Part shown: one piece after another, positions 18,704-26,748 of the stretch
How positions within the stretch are numbered: the stretch's first letter is position 1
Layout of the letters: each line of letters begins with the position of its first letter
Source: DATGKG01 sp963851325
Lineage (GTDB): Bacteria > Desulfobacterota > Binatia > Binatales > Binataceae
Reading direction: 5' to 3'
NCBI GenBank assembly: GCA_963851325.1
Contig: CAWKOR010000001.1
Location: 2,356,001-2,420,000 of the forward strand
DNA: 64,000 nt
The notes under the pieces: model-generated
What the model was told of the DNA's origin: nothing
What the model saw: the letters and a program-made list of their open reading frames with translations, nothing else
Databases searched by the model: none
Made by a program: the position numbers and the translations under genes

Positions 18704-19708
18704 ATGCTGATTCTCGGCATAGAAAGTTCATGCGATGATGCCGCGGCGGCGGTTTTTGAAACCGATCGTGCGGGGGTCGGAGAGATCCGCTCCAGCGCGG
18801 TCGCGAACCAGGACGACATCCATCGGCTCTACGGCGGTATCGTTCCGGAACTCGCGTCGCGCAATCACGTGGTAACGATGATGCCGATCATCGAACGCGC
18901 GATGAGCGAGGCAGCCTGTGGCTTGAGCGATATCGGTGGGATAGCGGTCACGCGCGGCCCCGGATTGGTGGGTTCGCTGCTGGTTGGCCTGATGTGCGCC
19001 AAGGGCCTCGCACAAGCTACCGGTATTCCGTTCGTCGGCGTCAATCACATCGAGGGGCATCTGCTCGCACCGCTTCTGGAGCACGCCATCGCGATGCCGT
19101 ACCTCGCGCTGGTGGTTTCCGGTGGTCATACCGCGCTTTTCGTGGTGGAGGATTTTGGCCGTTATCGCCGCCTCGGCAGCACGCGTGACGACGCTGCCGG
19201 AGAGGCATTCGACAAAGTCGCGAAGCTGATGGGACTCGGCTATCCGGGCGGCAAAATCATCGACGACATCTCCCGCCGGGGCCATCGCAAAGCGGTAGCC
19301 ATTCCGCGCGCGCGGGTTAAGGGCGCCGCGATGGATTTCAGTTTCAGCGGGGTTAAGACCGCGGTCGCCAATTTCCTGAGAAGCGAAGCGGGTGCCGCAA
19401 CCTCCCGCGAGGACCTCGCGGCCAGCTTCCAGGAAGCCGTGGTAGATATGCTGATTCGGCCGACTATCGCTGCGGCCCATGCGACCGGGGCCGACACCGT
19501 CGCGCTCACGGGCGGGGTCGCCGCTAACTCGCGGCTGCGCGAGCGGCTCTCGACGGCTCTGCAAGCGGAGAATCGGCGCGTCGTCGCGCCTGCGCTCCGG
19601 TACTGCACCGACAACGCGGCGATGATCGCGATGGCCGGCAGCTACCGCCTCCTGCGCGGCGAAGGTGACCGGCTCGACCTCGATGCCGAGGCGAATCTTT
19701 CGCTGTGA
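18704..19708 (+). CDS. tsaD: tRNA N6-threonylcarbamoyladenosine transferase TsaD
   Basis: A 334-residue ASKHA-fold enzyme that transfers the threonylcarbamoyl group to A37 of ANN-decoding tRNAs, together with TsaB and TsaE. It opens with MLILGIESSCDDAAAAV, has the metal-binding motif NHIEGH (about residue 109), VVSGGHTALF in the nucleotide-binding region, and TGGVAANSRLRERL near the C-terminus. ATG 18704 starts exactly at the conserved N-terminus; a TTG two codons earlier overlaps the upstream stop. The stop overlaps the rsmA GTG by four bases. Confidence 0.96.
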   Translation: MLILGIESSCDDAAAAVFETDRAGVGEIRSSAVANQDDIHRLYGGIVPELASRNHVVTMMPIIERAMSEAACGLSDIGGIAVTRGPGLVGSLLVGLMCAKGLAQATGIPFVGVNHIEGHLLAPLLEHAIAMPYLALVVSGGHTALFVVEDFGRYRRLGSTRDDAAGEAFDKVAKLMGLGYPGGKIIDDISRRGHRKAVAIPRARVKGAAMDFSFSGVKTAVANFLRSEAGAATSREDLAASFQEAVVDMLIRPTIAAAHATGADTVALTGGVAANSRLRERLSTALQAENRRVVAPALRYCTDNAAMIAMAGSYRLLRGEGDRLDLDAEANLSL

Positions 19709-20586
19709 CCGTACGCCGTAGGCAAAATCGCACGCCCGAGATCCCCGGACCCTCGCGCGCGAAGACGATTCTCTCCGGCGTCGGCGTAACCCCCAGCAAG
19801 TCGAAAGGTCAGAACTTTCTGACCCAGGGAGCGATTGCGGATCGCATTGTCGCGACCGCTGATCTGAAGTCATCGGACAACGTGATCGAAATCGGCCCTG
19901 GTCTCGGCATCCTGACCGAGCGCATTTTGCATCATGAGGTTCGCAGCTTGACGCTGGTAGAACTCGATCATGCACTCGCGGAGCGGCTTCGCGAAAGATA
20001 CGCCGATGACAAACGGGTTACCGTGATCGAGTCAGATTTCGTGAAACTCGATTTCCGCTCGCTGGCGAAGAATCGTGTGAGCGTAATCGGCAACTTGCCG
20101 TTCAACTCTGCCGGCGCGATTTTTCGCATTCTCTGCGATCACCACGACCTGCTTTCGACGATCGTTGCGATGTTCCAGCGCGAGGTCGCAGAACGGATTC
20201 GCGCCATCCCCGCTGATTCCGAATATTCCGCACTCTCCGTTTACGCCGCGCTCTATTTCGAAGTCGATCTGCACTTTCGGGTCGCGGCCGGCAGCTTTCA
20301 TCCGAAACCAAAAGTAGATGCCGAGGTACTTCGTTTTCGCCCCCTAGAGACAATGCTCTTCAATCGCGACGAGGAGACTCGCGTTCTCGATACGGTGCGT
20401 GCATCGTTTTCAGCGCCTCGCAAGATGATTCGCAATTCGCTTGCGGGAGGTCTGGGCATCGGATCCGAGGTTGCAAAGGACGCGCTTGCACGCGCCCAAA
20501 TCGACTCGACCGCACGGGCGGAGTCGCTTTCGCCGGCGGACTTCGTTAGGCTGGCGCGCGCATTGGATCTGGGTCTCCGCACCTGA
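19705..20586 (+). CDS. rsmA: 16S rRNA dimethyladenosine transferase RsmA (KsgA)
   Basis: A 293-residue SAM-dependent enzyme that dimethylates A1518 and A1519 of 16S rRNA during small-subunit assembly. The N-terminal KSKGQNFL signature (about residues 33-40) is followed by the SAM motif IEIGPGLGILTERIL. Motif IV reads NLPFNSAG at about residue 130, where the family usually has NLPYxxS(T/S); F for Y is a tolerated variant. The C-terminal helical domain ends the protein. The start is GTG 19705, coupled to tsaD. The first 30 residues before the conserved region are longer than usual. Confidence 0.94.
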   Translation: MTVRRRQNRTPEIPGPSRAKTILSGVGVTPSKSKGQNFLTQGAIADRIVATADLKSSDNVIEIGPGLGILTERILHHEVRSLTLVELDHALAERLRERYADDKRVTVIESDFVKLDFRSLAKNRVSVIGNLPFNSAGAIFRILCDHHDLLSTIVAMFQREVAERIRAIPADSEYSALSVYAALYFEVDLHFRVAAGSFHPKPKVDAEVLRFRPLETMLFNRDEETRVLDTVRASFSAPRKMIRNSLAGGLGIGSEVAKDALARAQIDSTARAESLSPADFVRLARALDLGLRT

Positions 20587-20613
20587 AATCGACGCCGATG
20601 GCACATCGCTGAA

Positions 20614-21447
20614 ATGCCCGAGCTTCCCGAGGTAGAATCGCTGCGCCGCATCCTGACCCGCTCGGCGGTGGGGCGCACCATCGTCGGCGCGCGAATCGGA
20701 AAGCTGCCGTTGCGCCGTCGCGTGGTCCCGGATTTCGGGGCGATGATTGCCGGCCGCACCATTGAACGCATTTCGCGCCGCGCCAAGTATCTGCTGATCG
20801 AGCTAACCGGCGATTCGATCATTCTCGCGCATCTCGGCATGAGCGGCAGCATCACCCATCGCCACGGCGGTTTCGATGCACGCCAGTTCGACGCAAAACA
20901 CGACCACCTCGAGTTCGCGCTCGATGATGCTACGCGGCTGGTCTACAATGACCCCCGTCGCTTTGGCATGGTGCGGTTGATCAGCCGCGCTGACCTCGGG
21001 GTGATTGCCGAGCTCAAGGGAATCGGCCCCGAGCCGCTGGGCCCGGACTTCAATGCCGACTACCTTGCCGAACAGGCGCGCGGAAAGAAAATCGCGATCA
21101 AGAACCTCATCATGGATCAGCGGATCGTTGCCGGCGTAGGAAATATTTACGCCTCGGAGATCTTGTTTCATGCGGGCGTGCGCCCTACCCGGCGCGCCGG
21201 CCGGGTCAAGCGCACCGAGATCGATCTCATTGTCGAGTTCACGCCGAAGGTGTTGCGGGCGGCGATCGGAAGCGGCGGCACCACCTTTCGCAGCTATCGC
21301 GATTCACGCGGACGTCCTGGCGCGTTCTCCAAACGCCTCATGGTATATGGTCGCGAAAACGAGCCTTGCTACATTTGCGGCACGCCGATTCGCAATGTGG
21401 TGGTCGGCCAGCGCGCGAGTTTCTATTGTCCGAAGTGCCAACGCTGA
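20614..21447 (+). CDS. mutM: Formamidopyrimidine-DNA glycosylase MutM (Fpg)
   Basis: A 277-residue bifunctional DNA glycosylase/AP lyase that removes 8-oxoguanine and formamidopyrimidines. It has the invariant N-terminus MPELPEVE (Pro2 is the catalytic nucleophile and Glu3 the general acid), a helix-two-turn-helix with the conserved GVGNIYASEILF (about residue 170), and a C-terminal zinc finger CYICGTPI...CPKC. All key residues are present and the length is standard. It lies 27 bases after rsmA. Confidence 0.96.
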   Translation: MPELPEVESLRRILTRSAVGRTIVGARIGKLPLRRRVVPDFGAMIAGRTIERISRRAKYLLIELTGDSIILAHLGMSGSITHRHGGFDARQFDAKHDHLEFALDDATRLVYNDPRRFGMVRLISRADLGVIAELKGIGPEPLGPDFNADYLAEQARGKKIAIKNLIMDQRIVAGVGNIYASEILFHAGVRPTRRAGRVKRTEIDLIVEFTPKVLRAAIGSGGTTFRSYRDSRGRPGAFSKRLMVYGRENEPCYICGTPIRNVVVGQRASFYCPKCQR

Positions 21448-21452
21448 GGCCT

Positions 21453-22865
21453 GTGACGAGTTTCAGAATCAAATCTCTTTTACCTGTTGTGTTTGTGGTG
21501 TGCACAATTTCTATTGCGCGCGCCGCCGGACCTCCCGCACCGGATTGGAAGGCGCTCGACCCCGAGGCGCTGACGTATTTCCAATCGTACCTGCGCTTGG
21601 ACACCAGCAATCCGCCCGACGACACCAACGCGGCCATCGCCTTCCTGAAAACGATCCTCGACAAGGAGGGGATTGAGTCGCAGGTCTACGTCAGCAAGCC
21701 CGGGATGGCGAACCTGGTGGCTCGATTGCCGGGCCCGGTCGGAGTGAAGCCGCTGCTTCTGATGTCACATGCCGATGTAGTGCCGGCAGTTGCCAAAGAT
21801 TGGAGTCATCCTCCATTCAGTGGCGACCTCGCCGATGGATTCGTATGGGGACGCGGCGCTATCGACAACAAGGCGCACGGCATCATGGCGCTGATGACGA
21901 TGCTCGCGCTGAAGCGCAGCGGCGCCAAGCTCAGGCGCGGCGTCGAGATGATGGTGAACTGCGACGAGGAGGCCGGCGGCGAAAACGGAGCGAACTGGAT
22001 GGCCGCGAATCATTACGACGCGTTCGATCCAGCCTTCGCTTTCAACGAAGGTGGCGAGGGCACCCCGAATTGGCTCGGCAGTCGCGGCGTAACGTTTCGC
22101 ATCGCGGTCTCGGAGAAACGCGTGATGTGGATGCGCCTTACCGCGCATGGCAAGGCCGGTCACGGCTCGATGCCGAACGCCAACAATCCCAATCTCATCC
22201 TCATCGATGCGCTGGCGCGCCTGCTTGCGGCGCCGCCGCCGTTTCGGCTGACTCCGGTGTTCGACGAAGCGATGCGGACTCTCGCGCCCAGGATGGACTC
22301 TCCGGCCTCCTTCGAACTCGCGCATTTGTCCTGGCCCTACATGATGCAGATAGCGGCGCGCGGTCCGCTCTCCTCATACACCATTCGGGCGCTGATGCAT
22401 GACACGATCGCGCCGACGATGCTCACCTCCGGAATGAAGGTGAATGTCATTCCTTCGACGGCCGAAGCAGGCATCGATTGCCGCCTCCTCCCCGACACCG
22501 ACGCCGACGCCTTCCTGAAGCATCTTCGCGAGGTGCTCGGCCCGCAGATCGACATCGAGTTCATCCAGCGGCCCGATCCGTCGCCAACTTCGCCCACCAG
22601 CGGCGAGGCGTGGGATGCCATGAAGCAAGTGGTAGCGGACGATTTCGTGGATACCATCATCGCACCGAACATGACCTCCGGCGGTACGGATTCGAGGTTC
22701 CTGCGCGTAAAAGGCGTACCTGCGTATGGGTTCGTTCCGATTATTTTGCCCGAACCCGAAGCGGTACGCATTCACGGCGTTGATGAGCGCCTCTCCATCG
22801 ACAATCTCAATCGCGGCATTCGCGCGACTTACGACCTGACGACAAAACTGTGCGCCGCCCGCTGA
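21453..22865 (+). CDS. Exported M20/M28-type zinc peptidase
   Basis: A 470-residue metallopeptidase with an N-terminal signal peptide (hydrophobic residues about 9-24, cleavage near IARA-AG). Metal and catalytic residues are visible: H-x-D in MSHADVVP, D in GRGAIDNKAHG, the EE pair in CDEEAGGENGAN, a Glu in AFNEGGEG, and a late His-containing region. A dimerisation domain lies about residues 215-360. I chose GTG 21453 because the signal sequence starts there with GAGG just upstream; the frame stays open further up inside mutM. It likely hydrolyses small peptides or acylated amino acids in the periplasm. Confidence 0.88.
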   Translation: MTSFRIKSLLPVVFVVCTISIARAAGPPAPDWKALDPEALTYFQSYLRLDTSNPPDDTNAAIAFLKTILDKEGIESQVYVSKPGMANLVARLPGPVGVKPLLLMSHADVVPAVAKDWSHPPFSGDLADGFVWGRGAIDNKAHGIMALMTMLALKRSGAKLRRGVEMMVNCDEEAGGENGANWMAANHYDAFDPAFAFNEGGEGTPNWLGSRGVTFRIAVSEKRVMWMRLTAHGKAGHGSMPNANNPNLILIDALARLLAAPPPFRLTPVFDEAMRTLAPRMDSPASFELAHLSWPYMMQIAARGPLSSYTIRALMHDTIAPTMLTSGMKVNVIPSTAEAGIDCRLLPDTDADAFLKHLREVLGPQIDIEFIQRPDPSPTSPTSGEAWDAMKQVVADDFVDTIIAPNMTSGGTDSRFLRVKGVPAYGFVPIILPEPEAVRIHGVDERLSIDNLNRGIRATYDLTTKLCAAR

Positions 22866-22912
22866 ATGGAGATCGATGGAACCGCTTCTTTTGGAATTGT
22901 AAACTTCGCATC

Positions 22913-23308
22913 ATGCAGGAACTCAAACTTCACACCGATTCGCGCGTCACTCTGGTCGACCTTACCGAGGACGTAAACCGCGCGGTCGCCGAGTCAGGCG
23001 TGAAGCACGGCCTGTGTAACCTATTCGTTCCGCACACCACCGCTGCAATCATCGTTTCGGAAAACTGGGATCCCGATGTTACCACCGATATGATCATGCA
23101 TCTGGAGAAGCTGGTTCCGCGCGCCGGCGGCTTCCGCCACGACGAAGGAAATTCGCAAGCCCACATTCTATCGGTGATGCTAAGCACTTCGATCAACGTC
23201 CCGGTTCGCGAAGGCAGGCTGGCCTTGGGGCGCTGGCAGGGCGTGATGTTTGCGGAGTTCGACGGTCCTCGCGATCGTTCGCTGATGGTGACGGTGGTGA
23301 AGGCCTAG
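22913..23308 (+). CDS. YjbQ family protein (UPF0047)
   Basis: A 131-residue small soluble protein of the YjbQ family. Conserved features are the HTTAAIIVSENWDPDV segment (about residues 35-50), HDEGNSQAHILSVM (about 77-90), and the GRWQGVMFAEFDGPRDR C-terminal signature with the family's histidines, which form a metal-binding ring in known structures. Some members have thiamin-phosphate-synthase-like activity; most are unassigned. ATG 22913 gives the usual family length; longer in-frame openings overlap the peptidase gene. Confidence 0.9.
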   Translation: MQELKLHTDSRVTLVDLTEDVNRAVAESGVKHGLCNLFVPHTTAAIIVSENWDPDVTTDMIMHLEKLVPRAGGFRHDEGNSQAHILSVMLSTSINVPVREGRLALGRWQGVMFAEFDGPRDRSLMVTVVKA

Positions 23309-23311
23309 CCG

Positions 23312-24145
23312 ATGACGGTGGACGTTCCCGCATCGATGGGCGCGCTGATCGCCTTCCTGTTCGGCGCGAGCATCGGCAGCTTCGCGAACCTGGTGGCGTA
23401 TCGGTTGCCGCGCGATATGTCGATCGTGACGCCGCGGTCCTTCTGCCCGGCGTGCAACCACACAATTCCCTGGTGGGCCAACATTCCGATTCTCGCGTAC
23501 CTGGGTTTGCGTGGTCGCTGCCTGATGTGCGGCGCACCGATCGCCTTTCGGCATTTTATGGCGGAGTTGGCGCTCGCGGTCGCCGCCGCCTATCTGTATC
23601 TGAGCTTTCCGCTTCCGGATGCTTTCGCGCGCTTCGTGTTTTGCGCGGCGCTCTTCATCGTTGCGCTGATCGATTACGACTGGCGTCTGATTCCGAACAT
23701 CATAACTTTCCCGGGCATTCCGATTGGTCTGCTGGCCGCGACCTTCATGATTCCGGAGGTCGGGCTTAAGCGATCGTTGATCGGCATCGCGGTTGGATGG
23801 GGATTTCTCTTCCTCACCGGCGAGGTTTACTTCTGGTTGCGCAATCGCGAAGGCGTCGGGATGGGCGACGTCTGGCTGCTTGGAATGGTCGGTGCATTTA
23901 TGGGCTGGCCGGGCGCCGCGTTCACGCTTTTCGTCGGGTCGATTTTGGGGGCGATTGGCGGGATCCTCGCCGCTTTCTCGGGCGGGGCTCCGCAGCCGCC
24001 GGTGGCGGAAAACGCCGCCGGAACTGGCGAAACCGAGGCCTCGGTCCTGCGTACCGAAGTTCCGTTCGGTCCATTCCTCGCGCTGGCGGCGGGTGCATTC
24101 GCGCTCTTTCAACCGCAGATCAAGCGCTGGTATCTTGGCCAGTAA
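23312..24145 (+). CDS. pilD: Prepilin peptidase / leader N-methyltransferase (PilD type)
   Basis: A 277-residue polytopic inner-membrane aspartyl protease that cleaves and N-methylates type IV prepilins and type II secretion pseudopilins. The N-terminal cytosolic loop has both zinc-type pairs (CPAC near 49 and CLMC near 71), characteristic of the bifunctional form. Catalytic aspartates are in ALIDYDWRLIPN (about residue 125) and GMGDVWLLG (about 189). About eight hydrophobic helices are present. No pilin genes are nearby. The gene sits between YjbQ and tmk and its stop overlaps the tmk start. Confidence 0.93.
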   Translation: MTVDVPASMGALIAFLFGASIGSFANLVAYRLPRDMSIVTPRSFCPACNHTIPWWANIPILAYLGLRGRCLMCGAPIAFRHFMAELALAVAAAYLYLSFPLPDAFARFVFCAALFIVALIDYDWRLIPNIITFPGIPIGLLAATFMIPEVGLKRSLIGIAVGWGFLFLTGEVYFWLRNREGVGMGDVWLLGMVGAFMGWPGAAFTLFVGSILGAIGGILAAFSGGAPQPPVAENAAGTGETEASVLRTEVPFGPFLALAAGAFALFQPQIKRWYLGQ

Positions 24146-24792
24146 TGGGGCGCGGATTGTTCATCACCCTGGAGGGCGTCGAGGGTTCCGGAAAAACCAC
24201 CCAGGCTGCGACCCTCGCCGAGGCACTGCGCAAGGATGGCCGCAGCGTCAGCGTCACCCACGAGCCGGGCGGTACTCGCGCCGGCGAGGCGATTCGCAAA
24301 ATTTTCCTCGATCCCGAAGTCTCGCTCGATGTCGCGTCGGAGTTACTCCTGGTGTTGGCGGATCGTGCCCAACATGTTCGCGAGAAACTGCGCCCCGGTG
24401 TCGAGGCCGGCGAGATTGTCATCTCGGATCGATATTCCGATTCGACCGTCGCATATCAGGGTTTCGGACGCGGTTTCGATATGCCGCTGCTGCGACAGCT
24501 CAATCAGCTCGCGACCGCAGGCATGGTCCCGGACCTCACTATCGTGCTCGACTGCCCTGCCGAAATCGGACTGGCGCGCACCCGCGAACGAGTGAAGGGC
24601 CAGGCCCATCGTTTTGATCGCTTCGAGAGCGAGATGCTGGACTTCCATCGCCGCGTGCGCGAGGGCTTTTTGGCGACAGCGAAGGCCGAGCCCGATCGCG
24701 TAAAAATTGTCGATTCGCAGCAGCCGTACCAGGACGCAGCCGCGGAGATCCTGTCTGCCGCCAATGAGTTGATTCGACTCCGATGCCTCTAG
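24145..24792 (+). CDS. tmk: Thymidylate kinase
   Basis: A 215-residue P-loop kinase that phosphorylates dTMP to dTDP. The P-loop GVEGSGKTTQ lies at residues about 11-20. The DRY-type motif DRYSDSTVAYQGFGRG lies near residue 96 and the LID region (TRERVKGQAHRFDRFE) near 150. Length and motif order are standard. It starts inside the pilD stop (TAATG) and overlaps the holB start by ten bases, the classical tmk-holB pairing. Confidence 0.96.
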   Translation: MGRGLFITLEGVEGSGKTTQAATLAEALRKDGRSVSVTHEPGGTRAGEAIRKIFLDPEVSLDVASELLLVLADRAQHVREKLRPGVEAGEIVISDRYSDSTVAYQGFGRGFDMPLLRQLNQLATAGMVPDLTIVLDCPAEIGLARTRERVKGQAHRFDRFESEMLDFHRRVREGFLATAKAEPDRVKIVDSQQPYQDAAAEILSAANELIRLRCL

Positions 24793-25862
24793 ACGCGCTG
24801 CGAGGTCATCGCGAAATTTACCATCGCCTCGTGCGCGAGCTGGAGACCCGGCCCTCGCACGCGTATCTGTTCTCGGGCCCTCGCGGCGTCGGCAAGTCGC
24901 TGGTGGCGCAGGCTCTGATACACGGGCTGGTATGTGAACGTTCGCCAGGCGAGAACTTTTGCTGCACGCCCGATCGATGCCCAATCCGCGCTGGGGTCGG
25001 CACCACCGAAACGACGCGGGTGCGCGACAAGGGCGGCATGAAAACCTGCGCGTGCTGCTCCGCCTGCGTGCAGACCGCGCTCGGCGTTCATCCGGACGTC
25101 GCGCATGTCGAGAAGGCGGTAAATCGCACCGATGTGCTGATCGAACAGGTCCGCGAGATGATGGCGCAATTGGCGCTGAAGCCGTCGCGCGCGCCGATGC
25201 GCCTCGCAATCCTCGACGACGCGGAAACTCTCAACGTCCCGGGTCAGAACGCGGTCCTCAAGACGCTCGAAGAGCCACCGGGTCATGCGATCATTTTCGT
25301 GATCACCGCGAGCGAGCGCGCGTTGCTGGACACGGTGCGCTCGCGACTGCGTCCGGTGCGCTTTCCGCCGCTCGGTCCAGCAGATATCGAGGAGATCGTC
25401 GTGGCGCGCGGCAACCTCGACAAGAAACGCGCGCACGCGATCGCGCGGCTCGCCCGAGGCAGTGCGGCGCGCGCCCTCGCGCTCATCGATGGCGACGAAC
25501 CTCCGCTCAAGGAGTTGCTGGATGCGTTGAGCCGCGCGAAGCGCTTGGACTTCGCCGGCGCGAATGCCTTGGCGCAGGAGCACTTCGGCAATCGCGAGCA
25601 GGCCGCCGACAACTTCGAACTGATAGCGCGCCTGCTTGAAGAAATACTATGCTTGAAGTTACTTAGCGGTGATTTCGCCACCGCTTCGCCTGAGAACGCC
25701 CCGATAATGCAAGAGATCGCCGCTTCATATACTGTCGAGGGGTTATTGTCGTGTCTGGGAGCGGCGGTCCGGGCGCAGGCGGCGGTGGAAGCGATGGCGA
25801 ATTGCCGGCTTCAGGCCGAGCAACTCTGGATGGCGATGGGGCAGGCAGCGCGAGGCGAATAA
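24783..25862 (+). CDS. holB: DNA polymerase III delta' subunit HolB
   Basis: A 359-residue AAA+ clamp-loader subunit. Walker A is SGPRGVGKSLVAQAL (about residues 31-45) and Walker B-like is AILDDAETLN, followed by the sensor region ALLDTVRSRLRPVRF. A zinc-binding insertion between Walker A and the next helix is unusually long and cysteine-rich (about residues 56-98, with CC, C, C, CC, C). DnaX and HolB normally carry a shorter C-x8-C-x2-C-x2-C knuckle. The C-terminal collar helices follow. It overlaps tmk upstream and ends two bases before the next start. Confidence 0.92.
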   Translation: MPLDALRGHREIYHRLVRELETRPSHAYLFSGPRGVGKSLVAQALIHGLVCERSPGENFCCTPDRCPIRAGVGTTETTRVRDKGGMKTCACCSACVQTALGVHPDVAHVEKAVNRTDVLIEQVREMMAQLALKPSRAPMRLAILDDAETLNVPGQNAVLKTLEEPPGHAIIFVITASERALLDTVRSRLRPVRFPPLGPADIEEIVVARGNLDKKRAHAIARLARGSAARALALIDGDEPPLKELLDALSRAKRLDFAGANALAQEHFGNREQAADNFELIARLLEEILCLKLLSGDFATASPENAPIMQEIAASYTVEGLLSCLGAAVRAQAAVEAMANCRLQAEQLWMAMGQAARGE

Positions 25863-25863
25863 C

Positions 25864-26730
25864 TTGGCGACCGAAATAGACCCATTTCAAACCCGCGACG
25901 ATCTTCCACGCATCGTCGCGATAAGCCTGCAACAGACCGGGCATCTGTTCAACTATCTCGCGGGCGACGTCGCGATGCGCCGTGGCGACCGGGTGCTGGT
26001 GGACAGCGACGGCGGCGTACGGGTCGGCACAGTCGAGCTGGAGCCGCATGAACCGGCGCATACGCTGGATTTGTCGATCCTCAAGACGGTGATCCGGCTG
26101 GTTGGCCAGGAGGATCTTCGCACCGAAGAAGAAAACCTCGGGCGCGAGGCGCGCGCGCGGCGGCTATGCGTCGAGCGCATCCACGAGCGCGGTATGGCGA
26201 TGAAGCTGGTCAACGTCGATTACGCCTTCGACGGGCGCAAGGCGGTCTTCTATTTCATCGCGGAAAATCGGGTCGACTTTCGCGACCTGGTTCGCGACCT
26301 CGCCAATACCCTGCGAGTGCGAGTGGAAATGAAGCAGATCGGCGCGCGCGATGAGACCAAGGTGACCGGTGGGCTCGGGCCGTGTGGACGTGAATTGTGT
26401 TGCTCCTCGTGGCTGCGCGACTTCGAGGCGGTAACGGTCAAGATGGCGCGCGAGCAAGGGCTGGCGCTCAATCCGTCGCGGCTCGCGGGAATGTGCGGTC
26501 GTCTGAAATGCTGCCTGCGCTACGAGTACGCGACCTACGTCGAACTGAAGCGGGGACTTCCCGCGCTCGGCAAGCGGGTGCAATCGGTCAAGGGCGACGG
26601 AAAGGTAATCAGGCAGAACATTTTTACCCAGACTGTGTTGATTCAGCGCGAAGAAGATGGCGGCGTGGTCGAGGCGACGCGCGAGGACCTGGTTCTGAAT
26701 CGCCCGCCCGAGCAATCGCGGCCCAATTAG
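25864..26730 (+). CDS. ricT: PSP1 / RicT-like regulatory iron-sulfur protein
   Basis: A 288-residue protein with the PSP1 C-terminal domain (about residues 65-185) and the cysteine cluster CGRELCCSSWL plus CGRLKCCLRYE, which in Bacillus RicT (YaaT) helps bind an Fe-S cluster in the Ric complex affecting RNase Y. The start is TTG 25864, with GAGG eight bases upstream; the next Met would cut off conserved sequence. The holB-ricT-metG order is widespread among bacteria. RicA and RicF partners are not seen here, so the precise role is open. Confidence 0.9.
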   Translation: MATEIDPFQTRDDLPRIVAISLQQTGHLFNYLAGDVAMRRGDRVLVDSDGGVRVGTVELEPHEPAHTLDLSILKTVIRLVGQEDLRTEEENLGREARARRLCVERIHERGMAMKLVNVDYAFDGRKAVFYFIAENRVDFRDLVRDLANTLRVRVEMKQIGARDETKVTGGLGPCGRELCCSSWLRDFEAVTVKMAREQGLALNPSRLAGMCGRLKCCLRYEYATYVELKRGLPALGKRVQSVKGDGKVIRQNIFTQTVLIQREEDGGVVEATREDLVLNRPPEQSRPN

Positions 26731-26748
26731 CGTCGCATCGCAGCAGCC

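Noticed and set aside
18728..19975. 415-codon open frame on the minus strand opposite tsaD and rsmA
   Set aside because: Antisense to well-conserved genes, Arg/Ser-rich translation, no family.
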